Positions 23,441 through 34,689 of a stretch of 64,000 nt of DNA are shown piece by piece. A model generated the notes under the pieces. That model was not told the origin of the DNA. It did not search any database and worked only from the letters and a program-made list of their open reading frames with translations. Positions within the stretch are counted from its first letter, which is position 1, and each line of letters begins with the position of its first letter. The DNA is from Salvator merianae. Taxonomy: Eukaryota > Chordata > Lepidosauria > Squamata > Teiidae. A program made the position numbers and the translations under genes. The stretch spans positions 5,832,119 to 5,896,118 of the forward strand of contig QVOM02000021.1 of NCBI GenBank assembly GCA_003586115.2. The letters are read 5' to 3'.

Positions 23441-24664
23441 GGCCGCGTTTCCACATGGCATTTAATCAGTTTACAGGCTGTCTTCAGTTCCCGCTGTCCC
23501 GACATGATCTTGCCGTTCCGTAGTTTTTCTGGACTATATCGGCGAAATCCGGACTACTTTGTATTCGGATTTAATGAAGTCTCAAGCCGTTCCAGATCAT
23601 TAGCGCGCTTTACTTTGCGATGTGGGAACGGGGAAAGAGACTATTTGGGAGGGACTGTACTTTTTGGGGGGCGTGCAGAGGGAGGGATCCCCATTTTGTG
23701 CTGTCCAATGACAGACTTTGTGGGTGGGCAGGAAGTGCAGTAGTTTACTCTGCCTCCCTTATCCCCCCTTCCGTCGCTGCCAGGGGAAAAGAAACCGTCC
23801 TCCTTTTTACTTCGCTAAGCTGCAGTCCTTTCTCTTTCTTTATCCCCCATTCGACACTGCCAGGAAGAAATTAAAGGCTTCCTCCACTTCCGTCTGCTCT
23901 TTAAACCAAAAAATAAACTGCGCCTGTTTGGGGTTGCAGTCCTCTTGGCCCAACAAAGAACCCACTCAAGATGAGTTTTGCCATCGGCAGCACACAGCTA
24001 CACAGCGGGGACACATACCACTGCGGATGTCTTGGGGGAAGATGAGGCAGAGTCCATTTGCTGGTGATGAACTGCACAGTCAAGATAGTAGAGCCCCCCC
24101 ACGTTCCCTCCCCACTTTTTCCCTTCATTACGGACCTCTCCCTGCTTTTGCGCTAGTTTTAAATTGTGCAATTGCGCAAAAGTGCACTTGCAAGGGAGCA
24201 GAAATCGCCATCAGCCCTTTAAAAAGCCCTTTAAAAAGTCCTTTAAAAAGCCCTTTAAAAAGCTTGCGGAACATAGTTTTAAAGTTCTGCTTGTGTAGAT
24301 AGAGGCTGTAGTGGGGAGAAGGAGCAAATGGCGAATGACTAGTAACGCCGCCAAGTGAATCCATGTTCTGAGGCAGCAGCGGGGACATACGGAGAGCGGA
24401 GCTTGACTTTCCCGCCCCTGTGACGTCAAGATTTGAATGTTGGGACTGCAGCCAATCACTGACTGCATGGGGAGGGGAATTTGGCAAGGGGTGGAGGCAG
24501 AAAAGGTACTGTTTCTCTGTGCCAAGCACAGGAAATATCAGTGTGGGAACGAGCAGGTATGAATTGAGTCTGTGTTAAACTGTAACTGTGGGAACGACCA
24601 GAAGACGAATTCAGTCCTTGTACTCTTCTGATACGGATTAAATTTACAATGTCAGAACACGGCC
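23441..24664 (+). mobile_element. 1.2-kb Harbinger-like element, copy 3
   Basis: Begins GGCCGCGTTTCCACATGGCA then TTTAATCAG, and ends ATTAAATTTACAATGTCAGA then ACACGGCC. Close in sequence to copy 4 and rich in CpG, so relatively young. It contains a perfect TGACGTCA palindrome (24,421-24,428) and CAGCCAATCACTGACTGC (24,449-24,466). Flanks TAC and TGA do not match, so the target duplication is lost or mutated. A 194-codon frame (23,718-24,302) is not conserved as protein in the other copies and resembles no transposase. A 12-bp tandem expansion is private to this copy. Confidence 0.82.
24213..24260. repeat. 12-bp tandem repeat, four units
   Basis: Four units of AGCCCTTTAAAA, the third with T for C. 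Copies 1 and 4 of the host element have a single unit here, so the expansion happened after this copy inserted. Confidence 0.95.
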
Positions 24665-25039
24665 TGAAAAGCCAAGGGTTTTCCCTGAGCAGAGAAATTT
24701 GTAATTGTTACAAAATTGTCCAGTTTTTCCCAAAACACTGACTTCTGTGGCCAATCAAGACAGCCCCACAATCTTCTCATCAAGGTCAAACAGTCACATG
24801 ATTATGGACTGTCATTTCAGCACCTGTGAAAGAGAGGAGCTATGGGGTTGTGGCTTCTATCTGCTGGTCATCCCCCAGCATAGACTAGAGCACCCAATGG
24901 GGTCACTGTGGACAATCTGCTGGTCAGGCCTTGGCAGTTTAGCGTATGATGCTGCTGCCTACTTCACATGTTCTGCAGTGTAATTTGCTTCTGACAATTT
25001 TTTTTGATCTCCCTCCTTCTTCCTGCAGTAAATCACTGT
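24665..25039. other. No recognisable feature
   Basis: Short stretch between two repeats. Frames up to 92 codons, without motifs. Confidence 0.5.
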
Positions 25040-25525
25040 TTGAATAGACTTTTGGAACCCTGGGCAGAATCCTGATACTTGTCCTGCTCTTGGGCTGTCT
25101 CGGGACAGCAAGAGGAAAATGCAGGATCTTGTTGGATCCCACAGTTGCCTCTTGCCGTTCCTGCCAGACAGCAGGGAAACATTGCAGGGCCAGTGTGGGC
25201 ATTTACCTGTCCGGACGCTTGCTGCCGTGATGACAGGGCCTCTACTTCAGAGTATTTTGATGATGTGAAGAACCCGGAAGTGTGCAATTGCCAGTTTTGG
25301 CTCTGCACATATGTGGATACCATTTTCTCCAAGGCCCATGGCGAAAGCAAGTGTCTAAACAGGTAAGTAATTTTGCTGTTTGGGGAAACGCCGCAGTGAG
25401 TGTTGATTTTCCCCGAACAGCAATAATGTGGGATTCCATCCCTTTTTCTCAGGGCTGTGCTGGAATTGCCACAGATGCATGTGGCAAACTAACTTAACTC
25501 CAGCACAATCCCGTGTTTTAGACCC
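25040..25525 (+). mobile_element. Unclassified inverted-repeat-containing element
   Basis: Similar in order to the element at 21,879. An open stretch runs into CAGGTAAGTAA (25,360-25,370). A GGGGAAACGCC...GGTTTTCCCC-type stem region follows, then ATTGCCACAGATGCATGTGG then CAA near 25,463. It also shares GCAGGATCTTGT plus ATCCCA and TTGCCTCTTGC (25,121-25,158) with 62,719-62,758. Ends could not be fixed. The 95-codon frame is probably not an exon because it lies in a repeated family. Confidence 0.45.
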
Positions 25526-26204
25526 TTGTATATTTTAATATATATATTGTAACAGAAAGTTTCATCATTTTTCAGGTTCAAAATTTTAACAACTTATTCA
25601 AAGTCAGTATCATCAGATACATTTTCACTGTTGGATTAGAGAATGTCTTCTTCTTCCGCTTCATTATATACCACTTAGTGCAGGGCAGCAGGATGCATAG
25701 CATCCTTTACTTCTGTCTCTGCATTTCACATACTTGCAACTACAACACAACGCATTGCCTGCTGTATGCAATCTGGTGCAGTTTGTCTTCTTATTCTGCG
25801 AGTGGCAAGCACATCGTCTCATCGATACCAACCATCATTGGCAGGAAATATGGTGGTCATATTTGAAATTCATAGGGCTACATTATAGCAGCTTGATAGT
25901 CTGCCCTTGTTCCTGTGCCTGTATAATGTACTGCGAGTTGGGAGTATTCTCGGTTTATGAAATGAGGATGACACAATGCAGAGCATCTTATATCCGGCCT
26001 CATTAAAATATTGTGATGCTTCCTCCTTGGGACCATCTTCGTCCTCCTTATGGCTGTTAGATCCTATTCTAGTAACTCATCAAGGTTATCAGGTAGTTCC
26101 AGAGCATGTGTATCCAGGAGTCAGCAATTTCCTTCTCATGACTGCCACAATGCTGATGGACTGGCAGCATTATTATCTGGACCTCCTTCATGATTGGTGG
26201 GAGG
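25526..26204. other. No recognisable feature
   Basis: Unique text with short frames. No repeat ends, simple repeats or coding motifs were recognised. Confidence 0.5.
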
Positions 26205-26500
26205 TTTCTTTATTAGAGGATTTCTATACTGCTTTTCACCATAGTTTCAGGGTGGTGTGCAGAATAAAACAGTAGAACAATAAATCGAGAAATAGTGTGT
26301 GTTATATAAAGGTGGCTATAAAAATAAAGTAAACCAAACCAGTACAGAATTCTCTAATCCTCAAATGCCCAGGTAAGCAAATGCAATTTCACCAGTCACC
26401 TGAAAACATCAACAGTGGTCACCTGGTAGATCTCCGCTGGGAAGATGTTCCATAAAAGGGGTGGGGGTCATCACAGAGAAAGCCTTGTTCAAGGGCTGCC
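26205..26500 (-). mobile_element. L3-like LINE 3' end, diverged
   Basis: TTTCAGGGTGGTGTGCAGAA then TAAAACAGTAGAACAATAAA is the reverse complement of the L3/CR1 3' UTR. TGTTCCATAAAAGGGGTGGG then GGTCATCACAGAGAAAGCC corresponds to the C-terminal coding part. It is too decayed for an open frame. Confidence 0.6.
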
Positions 26501-27746
26501 AGATAATCAGCCAAACCTATTCTCCTAGCTATACAAAAATCAAGTATATCTGATATTTTTCTGATTTTTAGCCAAAGTTGGCAGCCCTGCCCTGTTCCTA
26601 GTTATTACCCATCGTGTCCTCTACCAAGAACCTCCATAGGCATTCAGCGTGGTCAGCCTGATTTCACCTACCACTTCCTGGATGATGGTGATGGGTATGA
26701 CAGTGGTGTAGCCCTACCAAGCATCCTTCACCATCATGGCCTGGTTGGTATCTAGACCATGAAAACCACACCTAACCAGCTCCTCTACTAAAGTCAGAAG
26801 GAAGAAAGGCCCAAATCTTGCCAAGCCATGTGTGGTTCAATGAAATTCCATAAAAAAAGCTTAAACATGGAGGTTGCAAAAACCAAAACCCTCAATGAAA
26901 CCCCATTTAAGAATATGCAAAAAATGCAGTAAATAAATCCATGAGTTTCCATGCCAAATTTAAATGAACGTGGGATCAGTTCCAACCTGGTACTCCAACT
27001 GATTAAATATATATAATCAACAATACTTAGTCTGATTAATATGACACAGTAGATAGGTAGTAAGTAATAACTTCAGCTATAATGAATTGATTTGAATTTC
27101 TTCCAGTTCTCATGAAAAGAGAATGAAAATATTTTATAACTGCTATTTTTACTGTCTCTATTTAGGTAAAAGTTTTGACTGCAAAACTTCTAATGCATGA
27201 CATTATCTTAGTGTGCTTTTCCAGTTTTATTTTTTAAATATCTTTCTCCTGTGCTTCCCCCATCACCCATCATTTTACTGCATTCAGTGTGTTTAGCCTT
27301 GGAGGTACATAAAGTGCAAAAGAAAAAACCTAAAGGGACAGAAAGTCTTTCATGAAGCCATTACTATACCAATTGTTCCTGGGGCTTGGAAGGAAAATAA
27401 AAGGCTCTTGAAATCTTGCATGGTCTGAAACATATTAGTATGTCAACGAAGACTAGAAATTGTAAGCTAAATTTGGTTCAATGTGCAATATCACCCAAAT
27501 ATTTATGGCATGATATAACAGTTATTATTATAAGGGTTGGTGTTAACAGCAGTGGTGTCTGCATGTCTGGACATGACGGAGGGACGATGCAGCAATTTGC
27601 TGTTACCTTTTGGGTTTGAATGCAGCAAGGCAGGGCTTGTGCACGAACCCCTCCTGATGCATTGTGGATGCTCCCTGCAGATCGTGTACAATATATTTAA
27701 AGTATGAACAAGCTTCAAAGATCTAGCCTAATTCACAAACTTCTAC
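26501..27746. other. AT-rich, no recognisable feature
   Basis: Unique, mostly AT-rich. A TATATATA patch occurs at 27,008. Nothing codes and no element ends were seen. Confidence 0.5.
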
Positions 27747-27749
27747 ATC

Positions 27750-27930
27750 GGCCCTTTCTGCACTTGGCCTTATTGCAGATTATATCCCAGAATAGGGACC
27801 TGCCATCCACATGCTAATACAAACTAATGAAAGGTCTTGCCCAGGACCTACCATAGTCTGCACTAGCATGCAGATGGCAGGTCTCTATTCTGAGACATAA
27901 TCCGGAACAAGGCCTAGTGCAGAAAGGGCC
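27750..27930. mobile_element. 181-bp palindromic MITE, complete
   Basis: Long terminal inverted repeats start GGCCCTTTCTGCACT(T/G)GGCC and run almost to the centre (CTGCCATCCACATGC and partner). Flanking bases ATC (27,747-27,749 and 27,931-27,933) give a 3-bp target duplication. Relatives or fragments lie at 18,589, 41,321, 49,385, 55,328 and 62,946. It is probably Harbinger-like by end sequence and duplication length, although ATC is not the usual TWA. Confidence 0.85.
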
Positions 27931-27933
27931 ATC

Positions 27934-28924
27934 ATGCCTATATAGTGTTTTGAATCTGCAAGGGGGAGGCAGTGTCTGCATAGCATGGCCCCCTGGTTGA
28001 GCAAAGGAAGAGGATGCATCTGCATGGATGCAGGGTTCTTCCCCCATCATGCTGTCATAAGCCCCCTAGTGGTAGAATGGCTTAAAGAGCTCTTAGAGCT
28101 CCCCCTGCTGTCCGTTTTGAAGACTGGTGTTAGGAACTGATAGTGGGGAGCAGAGGTCAGAAGGCAACAGCCTTTGCATTAAGGATAGCTCTGCAACTAT
28201 AGTGCTATTCCTTAATGCAAAAGGGGGGGAGATATTATGGTTGCGGTGCTTCTCCCCTTCCTGTGTGGATCTGGCCTATTTTTAGCAATGACATCACGCT
28301 GCAAGCGTCAATTTCATAACAGCAGTTGTTGGAGAGCCAAGATAATATACACCAGTAGCTCAGAGCTTGAGTCCACCCTCTGCTTCCCCTTTGTACAGGT
28401 TTATGGTTTGCTAATGGATGCCTAATCCACACATTTGGCAAGGTCAATTCTCATCTTGATTTGCACAGAGGTGGCTAGAATGCCTTGGGATTTTTGGGCA
28501 GAGGGCAAAGGAGCTAAAAAGATCTGGCCTGGCGAAGATCTGCCTGGAGAAGACAAAGGTGGGTGAGATTATTTTGTCCTTCAGTGCTAGGATATTAGGA
28601 ACACTTCTAGCCTCTTCCCAGACTTTTTCCTTCTCTGCTCCTAGCAATTGCCTAACTAACTGTGATACAGCTAATTCTGGCAAATTGCATTGGTTCTTGC
28701 TCTTTCTTCTGGTTTCACATCTTTTTGCTGGGTGTGCATCATTGTTTTCAAGGAATTCTGAGTCTAAAAGTGCTTTCCTTTTATCTCCCCTTTCTTGAGA
28801 GTCACCTAGTTAGTTTTACATTTTAAAACCTACCCATAAAGATCTCAAGAGTCGCAGCTGGGTCCACTAATCCCCATTAAAAACCAGTATCCCAGTGTGG
28901 CTAGCAGCAACAGTATCAGAGAAT
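27934..28924. other. Unique, with one strong hairpin
   Basis: A stem-loop at 28,171-28,218 pairs TTTGCATTAAGGATAGC with GCTATTCCTTAATGCAAA (one indel). Imperfect pairing may extend outward (GGGGAGCAGAGG and GTGCTTCTCCCC), so this could be the core of an unrecognised MITE. No gene was seen. Confidence 0.5.
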
Positions 28925-29640
28925 TATAGCGGGGGGCAGTTGTTCAGCTCCCTGGGAGCTTTTCTGTGAGACCCCTCAGGAGTTTGTGCTACCCCCTATG
29001 CTTTTTTATAGCTACATGAAGCCACAGGGGAAAGTCATCAGGATAATTGGGGTGAGGTGCCATCAGTACCCTGGAACTCAGCTCTACATCCCCATTCCAA
29101 CAGACTCAGGAGAGGCAACTGTCTTTAGGTAATAATGAATTGGATGAGGATCAATAAATTAAAGCTGAATCCAGACAAGATGGAGGTGCTTTGTATCAGG
29201 GGTTCTCAAGTCCATGAATTGGAGAGGCATCCTGTTCTTGATGTTCCCTTGAAGGAGCAGATGCATAATTTGGAGATACTCCTGGATCCATCATTGTCAC
29301 TGGAGTCTGAAGTGGCAGCAGTGGACAGGAGTGCCTACCTCCAATTCAGGCTCATTTGACCCTTTCTGGGCAGATACAGCTTGGCCAGACAGATCCATAC
29401 TCAACCTCCAGACTGGACTATTGCAGTGTGCTCCGTGTGGGGCTACCCTTGAAGATGGTTCAGAAATTGCAGCTAGTGCAGAATGCATTAGTAAAGCTGC
29501 TAATGGCTAGTCGAGACTGGATACATATCAGACTGGTCCTGAAGGAACTGTACTTGTTGATAATCTTCTACCAGGACCAATTCAAGGTTCTGACATTGGT
29601 TTATAAATCCTCAACATCTTGGGCACCAAATATCATTTAA
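28925..29640 (+). pseudogene. L3-like CR1 LINE, RT fragment
   Basis: Starts near the GVPQG motif (here decayed, TGTGAGACCCCTCAGGAG at 28,966). It passes TACCCTGGAACTCAG where YADD should be (decayed). It continues NKLKLNPDKMEVL at 29,154-29,192 and LVQNALVKLLMASRDW near 29,475-29,522. It ends abruptly near 29,640 without the UTR, where a SINE begins. A small internal deletion removes the residues before SRLDYC. Confidence 0.82.
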
Positions 29641-29653
29641 GATCAGTGGGAGA

Positions 29654-29885
29654 GGCATGGTGGCACAGGTGGCTAAGGCACTGATCTTTCAGTAGGAGTA
29701 TCAGAGTTCAAGGCGCCTGTCTGCCGTGTAGAGGGGATGAGCGCCCTCTACTGGCCTCTAGCTCCAGCCAACCTAGCTGTTCGAAAGCAAGTAATTGCAA
29801 GTAGATAAATAGGGAGCATCACATTGTGTGATGCGGAAGATAGACAGATGTAAGCCTTCGGGCGAAAAATAACCTTTATTTCATT
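29654..29885 (+). mobile_element. Sauria-type tRNA SINE
   Basis: Head GGTGGCACAGGTGGCTAAGG (box A-like) and AGAGTTCAAGGC (weak box B). The body then has GCGCCCTCTACTGGC, TAGCTGTTCGAAAGCAAGTA and AGTAGATAAATAGGGA. The 3' end GCCTTCGGGCGAAAAATAAC then CTTTATT includes the ACCTTT-like Bov-B terminus. The body blocks match my memory of squamate Sauria SINEs. It lies directly after the truncated L3 fragment. Confidence 0.7.
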
Positions 29886-30445
29886 TTATTCAGTTTATAT
29901 TGGTTTGGATATAGTGCAGGATAGAAAAACAAACAAACAAAATTGGCTGGGTTGGCAGATGTAGAAGGGGGCCTTAATTCATTCCAGCATTCAGCATTCT
30001 GAAACCAGATTTTTTGTTTTCAAAGTTAGAGACAAAAAGCAACTACTCCTCTGAGCTACTTACGAAGCTGTTGTGTTATGATTGTGCCTCCAGAATAATA
30101 AAATGGCATAGGAAAATCTGATATGAGGTATGATGCCCTTGCATGCCAGACCAAAAAAAAAAAAAAATCTCTTTGGCAAGATTGCCATGGAACCCTGAGG
30201 AGGAGCATTATGCTGGAGTTTATGTGTGAGGGAAAACTGAGAGACAGAAATGGTTCTTGGGAAGTGTTAGGAATTGGAGACAGAGCTCTCTGTGTTTCTG
30301 ACCTGCAAAAATACTGCTAGGACATCAGTCTTCTAAGTCCAAGTATGCAGAAAGCCAAATGGTTCAAGTCAGGAGGCGTGACAGAGAAAATAGCAGAAAG
30401 AGGCCATCTTTGCAATCTTCAATTGTATGTTCAAGGGGAATGAAA
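29886..30445. other. No recognisable feature
   Basis: Unique sequence with an A14 run at 30,151-30,165. Short frames only. Confidence 0.5.
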
Positions 30446-30767
30446 GGGCCTTTTTGCACTTGACAGTAGTGAGCGTCAGGAATGCTCACTAGTCAAGTGC
30501 TTCTGCACTTCGCAGAGGCCCTGGCAATCGGGAGCAGACACCAGCTGCTCCCAATCACTTCTTGCTATGGAGCACAAAATCGTCTCCGCAGCTGTACCGG
30601 AGTTAAATTTCCTAGCTGCTTCCTTGGGGCAGGATGCCAACAGGATGCCAGCATTCACACTGCGAATACTGATATCCTTCTGCTGGTTTGTTCTATGGCC
30701 TCGCAGTGCAGACGGTCACTGTGCTACGAGATCTGTAGTGGTGGTGGTGGAAAGTGCGAATAGGCCC
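30446..30767 (+). mobile_element. GGGCCT-ended MITE (short subfamily)
   Basis: Ends GGGCCTTTTTGCACTT and inverted GGGCCTATTCGCACTT. Near the left end an inner hairpin GTGAGCGTCAGGAATGCTCAC precedes TTCTGCACTTCGCAGAGG. The interior GCTCCCAATCACTTCTTGCT then ATGGAGCACAAAATC recurs at 42,460 and, inverted, at 52,970. Flanks AAA and TAG do not match. Non-autonomous. Confidence 0.75.
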
Positions 30768-31182
30768 TAGGTTTGATTAGGTCCTTTTGTCTATGCAAAC
30801 TGTAACTTGGTACTATGAAACTACCTAAGCATGTGTGACCCTGCACAATAGAGAATAACCACCAAGCTCATGTACATTAAATGTAAATTGAACTTATGTA
30901 CATTATGAACTTAAATTCATTTTACTTTACAACCCAGATCTCGCTTGAGTCAATATTTAGTACGCGACAATACCAGTTAGAAGAGGAAAACCCTAAAGGA
31001 TTTTAGAGAGCATTTGAAGTTCTCTCCAGATAGCAAGGGGCAGGGTGGGATATTAACGAGAACCTGACTTTGCCCTGTTCTGTGGCCCGCCAGACATGCT
31101 TAGCAAATCTGGCGAGGTGTGTACAATCTCACCTCACTATAGGCAAACACCTCTCCAGGATTTTGCTGTACTCACTCCTCCG
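30768..31182. other. No recognisable feature
   Basis: Unique sequence without motifs. Confidence 0.5.
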
Positions 31183-31288
31183 TCTCTCTCTCTCTCTCTC
31201 TCTCCCTCCCTCTCTCTCCCCCCCTCCCTCCCTCCCTCCCTCCCTTCCTTCCTTCCTTCCTTCCTTCCTTCCTTCCTTCCTTCCTTCC
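31183..31288. repeat. (CT)n-(CCCT)n-(CCTT)n pyrimidine tract
   Basis: A 106-bp pure pyrimidine strand grading from CT through CCCT and CCCTCC to about eleven CCTT units. Translations of it (Ser-Leu, Pro-Ser, Lys-Glu-Gly) are artefacts. Such mirror-type homopurine tracts can form triplex DNA. Confidence 0.95.
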
Positions 31289-32207
31289 ATACCTCGCTGG
31301 TGTCTGGAAGTTCCCAGCAAGGGATTCTTGTACACACCTCACCAATCATGAAGGTAAACAGAACTATTCAGGGAAATCCAGTGTTGCTGCTGGATTTCCT
31401 GGGATAGTGACATAATGTGTGTTCTGTGTGTTGTAACAACCGTTGCATTGAGAAGACCACACAGATGTCTGGTAATCCCAATACAATATCAGTAGGATCT
31501 TGCAATTTTCCTGTCACCTAGGGCTAGCCTAAGGGTACGGCAGGATACCTTAAGCTGTGAGCTCAATACAGGTTAAGTAAGAAGAGGCCACAAGATCTAG
31601 CATAGCAAAGATAGAAATATCTTAACACTTTGTGATGCCAAAATTCTTTAGGTTGGCATTGAGACATTTTTCCATTGTCTGAGCCAGACAAATGAGACAT
31701 TTACCTTACCATGAACTGCCATTGCAGGTATGAATTATTCAGGAGGAGAACAGTGATGAGGTTGGAACAAAACTTTTGAAATCTAGTTTTTTCAAGCAAG
31801 TTAAGTTTGCTTCCTGCTTGCTCTAGAATCCTCTCTGTTTTGCCTCATAACAGTGATTGTGAGTGAGAGTTTGCTGTGTACTGATGTTGATTGGATCAGC
31901 ATGAGCCAGCGAACAAAAGCTGTCTTCACACACCCTGCTGGTCCCTAGTCCTGTTGTCAATTTTGGATGCCTATATGAACATCTACTCAAAGAGTCCTTA
32001 GTCCATCTCTTTCTCCTGGGAATATAAAGACAGAGAGATTTGTTTATCTCTAAATTAGTCCCATAGTCCAATAAGCTGCAATCTCCACACATTGTTCATT
32101 CTTCATTAATGTGTTCTCCAGAGTGTCCACCATGTCATGAAAAATAATGGCAGAAAGCCCTCCTCTACCTTTAATTTACTTGGCTGCTTGAGTCCAATGA
32201 GGCACAG
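31289..32207. other. No recognisable feature
   Basis: Unique sequence with one small hairpin at 31,369-31,401 (CAGGGAAATCCAG and CTGGATTTCCTG). No gene signals. Confidence 0.5.
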
Positions 32208-33200
32208 ATGTCATGCCCTGCCTTGTACGCATGGCAGCGGATTCCTCGGACTCCTCAGATGAGGACAGGGCCACCAGCACACAGTGTCTTTTCAGGGCCA
32301 GAAGACCCCGACCCAAGTGGCACAGACTCTTCAGGGCCTAGGCTTTCCCATAGCCCACAGATGGAGAGACCTCTCTCTAGCCAGCACAGGCAGGAAAAGG
32401 TTAATAGGCATAGGGCTTTAAGGCTACAGCAAAAGAGGAGAGAACGCTGCCCGCGCCTTTCCCACCTGTCGGACTCTGAGTCTGAGCCTGAAGGATAAAA
32501 GGCCAGGATAAACATGTCTCAGGTGTTGCTTTTCTTTTTTTATATATCTTTTATTCTTTTTCAACAAAAAGAAATACAACATATAGTGCTCCCCTCCAAA
32601 AAATTACATTGAAAAACAAACAAACCTACAAAAAAAAAAAACCCAATAACTACCCCACCACCTCTCTACCAAACTAACCCATAGGCACACTGGTTGACAA
32701 CTTTAGATTACTTCTTCCATCTTCTTCCTCCTCCTTTTTAGCTGGACCAAAGAGTTAGTCTCAATATTTGTTCTCTTATTTCATCTGGCGCTTGGGGTCT
32801 CGTTGAAAAATACAGTAAGTCTTCCCATTTTTCCTCTGCTTTAGAAAGCAATTTCATATCTTGACTTTTAAATCTCATTTCCCGCATTTTATCAAATCTA
32901 TATTGTTCCATTAAATACCTATACCAATTACCTAATGTCCATTTAGTACTTTCTGGTGTTGCTGGCAACCCGTCTTTCAAGCAACCATCCCACTCCTGAA
33001 GACTGCATTTGGACTGACCCACCACAGCTCTCAACCAAGCTCCTACCTCGTTTACTCTTCTCGTCTGCTCCTCTGGCTTTGGTAATTAAACTGTTTTGTG
33101 TAAACTTTATTGAGGCAAGTAGTAAAAACCACCTGCTGTTTGTAACCTGCTTTCAGCTGAGTCTTTGGGGGCTGGGAATCCTCCCTGCTCAGGACAAGAG
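32208..33200 (+). mobile_element. Unclassified GC-rich retroelement-like block, interrupted
   Basis: Starts near TGTCATGCCCTGCC. A 96-codon frame (32,208-32,498) is rich in Ser, Arg and Glu and ends SDSESEPEG. It is split by the L1 insertion at 32,531-32,954. The right part (32,964-33,200) ends in a region with GGTAATTAAACTG, a possible polyadenylation signal context. The TG start and composition are reminiscent of a long terminal repeat, but no matching CA end or duplication was found. A spliced host exon is not excluded. Confidence 0.3.
32531..32954 (-). pseudogene. L1-like LINE 3' end with target duplication
   Basis: Minus strand: the ORF2 C-terminus, beginning TKWTLGNWYRYLMEQYRFDK and ending LTLWSS then stop at about 32,738. 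An untranslated tail follows with AATAAAAGATATATAAAAAA. A 9-bp direct repeat GGTGTTGCT flanks it (32,522-32,530 and 32,955-32,963), as expected for target-primed insertion. The 66-residue coding stub is intact, so the insertion may be fairly young. L1 assignment is by codon bias, poly(A) tail and general resemblance only. Confidence 0.6.
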
Positions 33201-34689
33201 GACAACAGGTATCAGCTCATGCAGGAAGGTATTGGGTGGAAGAAGGCAGGGATTAGAAAAAGTCACCACTCTGTGCGCCAAATGCGGATTTTGTTTTTAG
33301 GGTGCTAACAAATTGCTGACAAAGCTTCAGTTTTTCTAGTCACCCTCTTGCCCCCCCCATCTCCTCTTGCAAGCTTTTCTTGTGTGCCTCCTTGCTCTCA
33401 AGGAAACAGGTACAGAGAGGTTTTTTATTTGTTTTTTGTTCGACTCAATTTTGTTGGGGGAGGTATTGTTTCAACTTATTTAGAATACGCTGTGCATACG
33501 CTGTGTAGTGGAGTCTCCTAAGCCTCTGAAGAGCCCCAGGGTGTGAACAAACATGATTAAAGAGGTGCCCTCTGCGAGAATTTGTGCCTGACATGAAGAC
33601 AGTTTTTGCCTTAGCCCATATCGAAGCCTCAGAAAGGTTGCCTCTTCATCATTAGGAATTTCATAGCACTGAAGACATCTCTTTTTTTAGGTTGAGTTTA
33701 GGAAACTACATAAGCAAAAAGCAGGGGTTTCTCACCAAGTGGTCAATCAGTGGGCAGCACCCAAAATCAGAATAGATGTTGCCTGACCTGGAGGCAAATG
33801 TAGGCTTCAGTGTGACAAAGTAAGGTAGGTTCTCAGCTGAACATCTGGACAACTATAAGGCATTTTTTATGTGTATTTGCGGTTGGGATGCTTTTTCTTA
33901 AAGGGACAACTTTAAAAAGCCCTGTCTGATTGTACCCCTAGAAAGTGTTCCCAAGGGGACAAAACCAAATAAGAAGCTATTCTTGTAGCACAAGGTTAGT
34001 ATGCGTTATAGAACTCTCTTCACCCCATTGCTATTTTTTCTTACGTATTGTAACAGGGACAGTCCTACTGTTAGGCAGTGTGAGGCAGCCACTTGGAGTG
34101 GGGGCAGAGGGACAGGACCAATCAACATGGAAGAAAAAGAGTGGAATACAGGAGTGGCACAGGAGTGAGGATGCCCAAGGGTGGAGAAATGTAGAAAGAA
34201 GGAATTGATACCACAGTGGCAGTAGCATAAAAATGTGAGTGCTTGAAGCTGTAGCTGAGGAGTTGGATAATGGTAGAAGAAGTCTCCTCAGGAGTAGAGC
34301 AGAGTCTTTCAGGGAGCCAAAAAGCCAAATGTCATGCTTGAGGCAGTAATTCACATCCAGGTAAGACACCCAAATAGAGGCCAAACCTGGGGGAGAAGGT
34401 AAAGTTTGAAAATAGTGCTAGCCTGGCTTCTGGTTATACAATTTGACCTTATTTCAGAAGATCGCAGCAGATGACCCAGTAGAATGATTATGGGAAACCT
34501 GGCATTGTTTTCGGATTTCCTATAATAGCAATTTTATGGAATATTGTCTCACTATCCTGAGACCATATTGGGGATACCGTGATCATATCTGGGATCCCCA
34601 ATACAGTCCTGAGAGAATCGTGGGTTTTAGCCTGGGTCTGGAGGCACCATTAATGAGTTTATTTTTAATTGTGTAATTTTTAAAATGTA
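33201..34689. other. No firm feature
   Basis: Unique sequence. Two weak items: a C8 run at 33,352 and an inverted repeat pairing TATTGGGGAT (34,565) with ATCCCCAATA (34,594). No gene recognised. Confidence 0.45.

Noticed and set aside
23228..23461. Frame with Thr-His and Ser-Leu repeats
   Set aside because: It is a translation of the (GT)n(GA)n microsatellite.
23718..24302. 194-codon plus-strand frame as a gene
   Set aside because: It lies inside the 1.2-kb element, is not conserved as protein in the other three copies, has no domain motif, and includes the 12-bp expansion.
25079..25366. 95-codon frame ending in a good splice donor as a host exon
   Set aside because: A related sequence with the same donor-like motif occurs at 22.1 kb, so it belongs to a dispersed repeat. 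No acceptor or protein match is recognised.
31096..31407. Pro-Ser-rich 103-codon frame
   Set aside because: It is a translation of the pyrimidine tract at 31,183-31,288.
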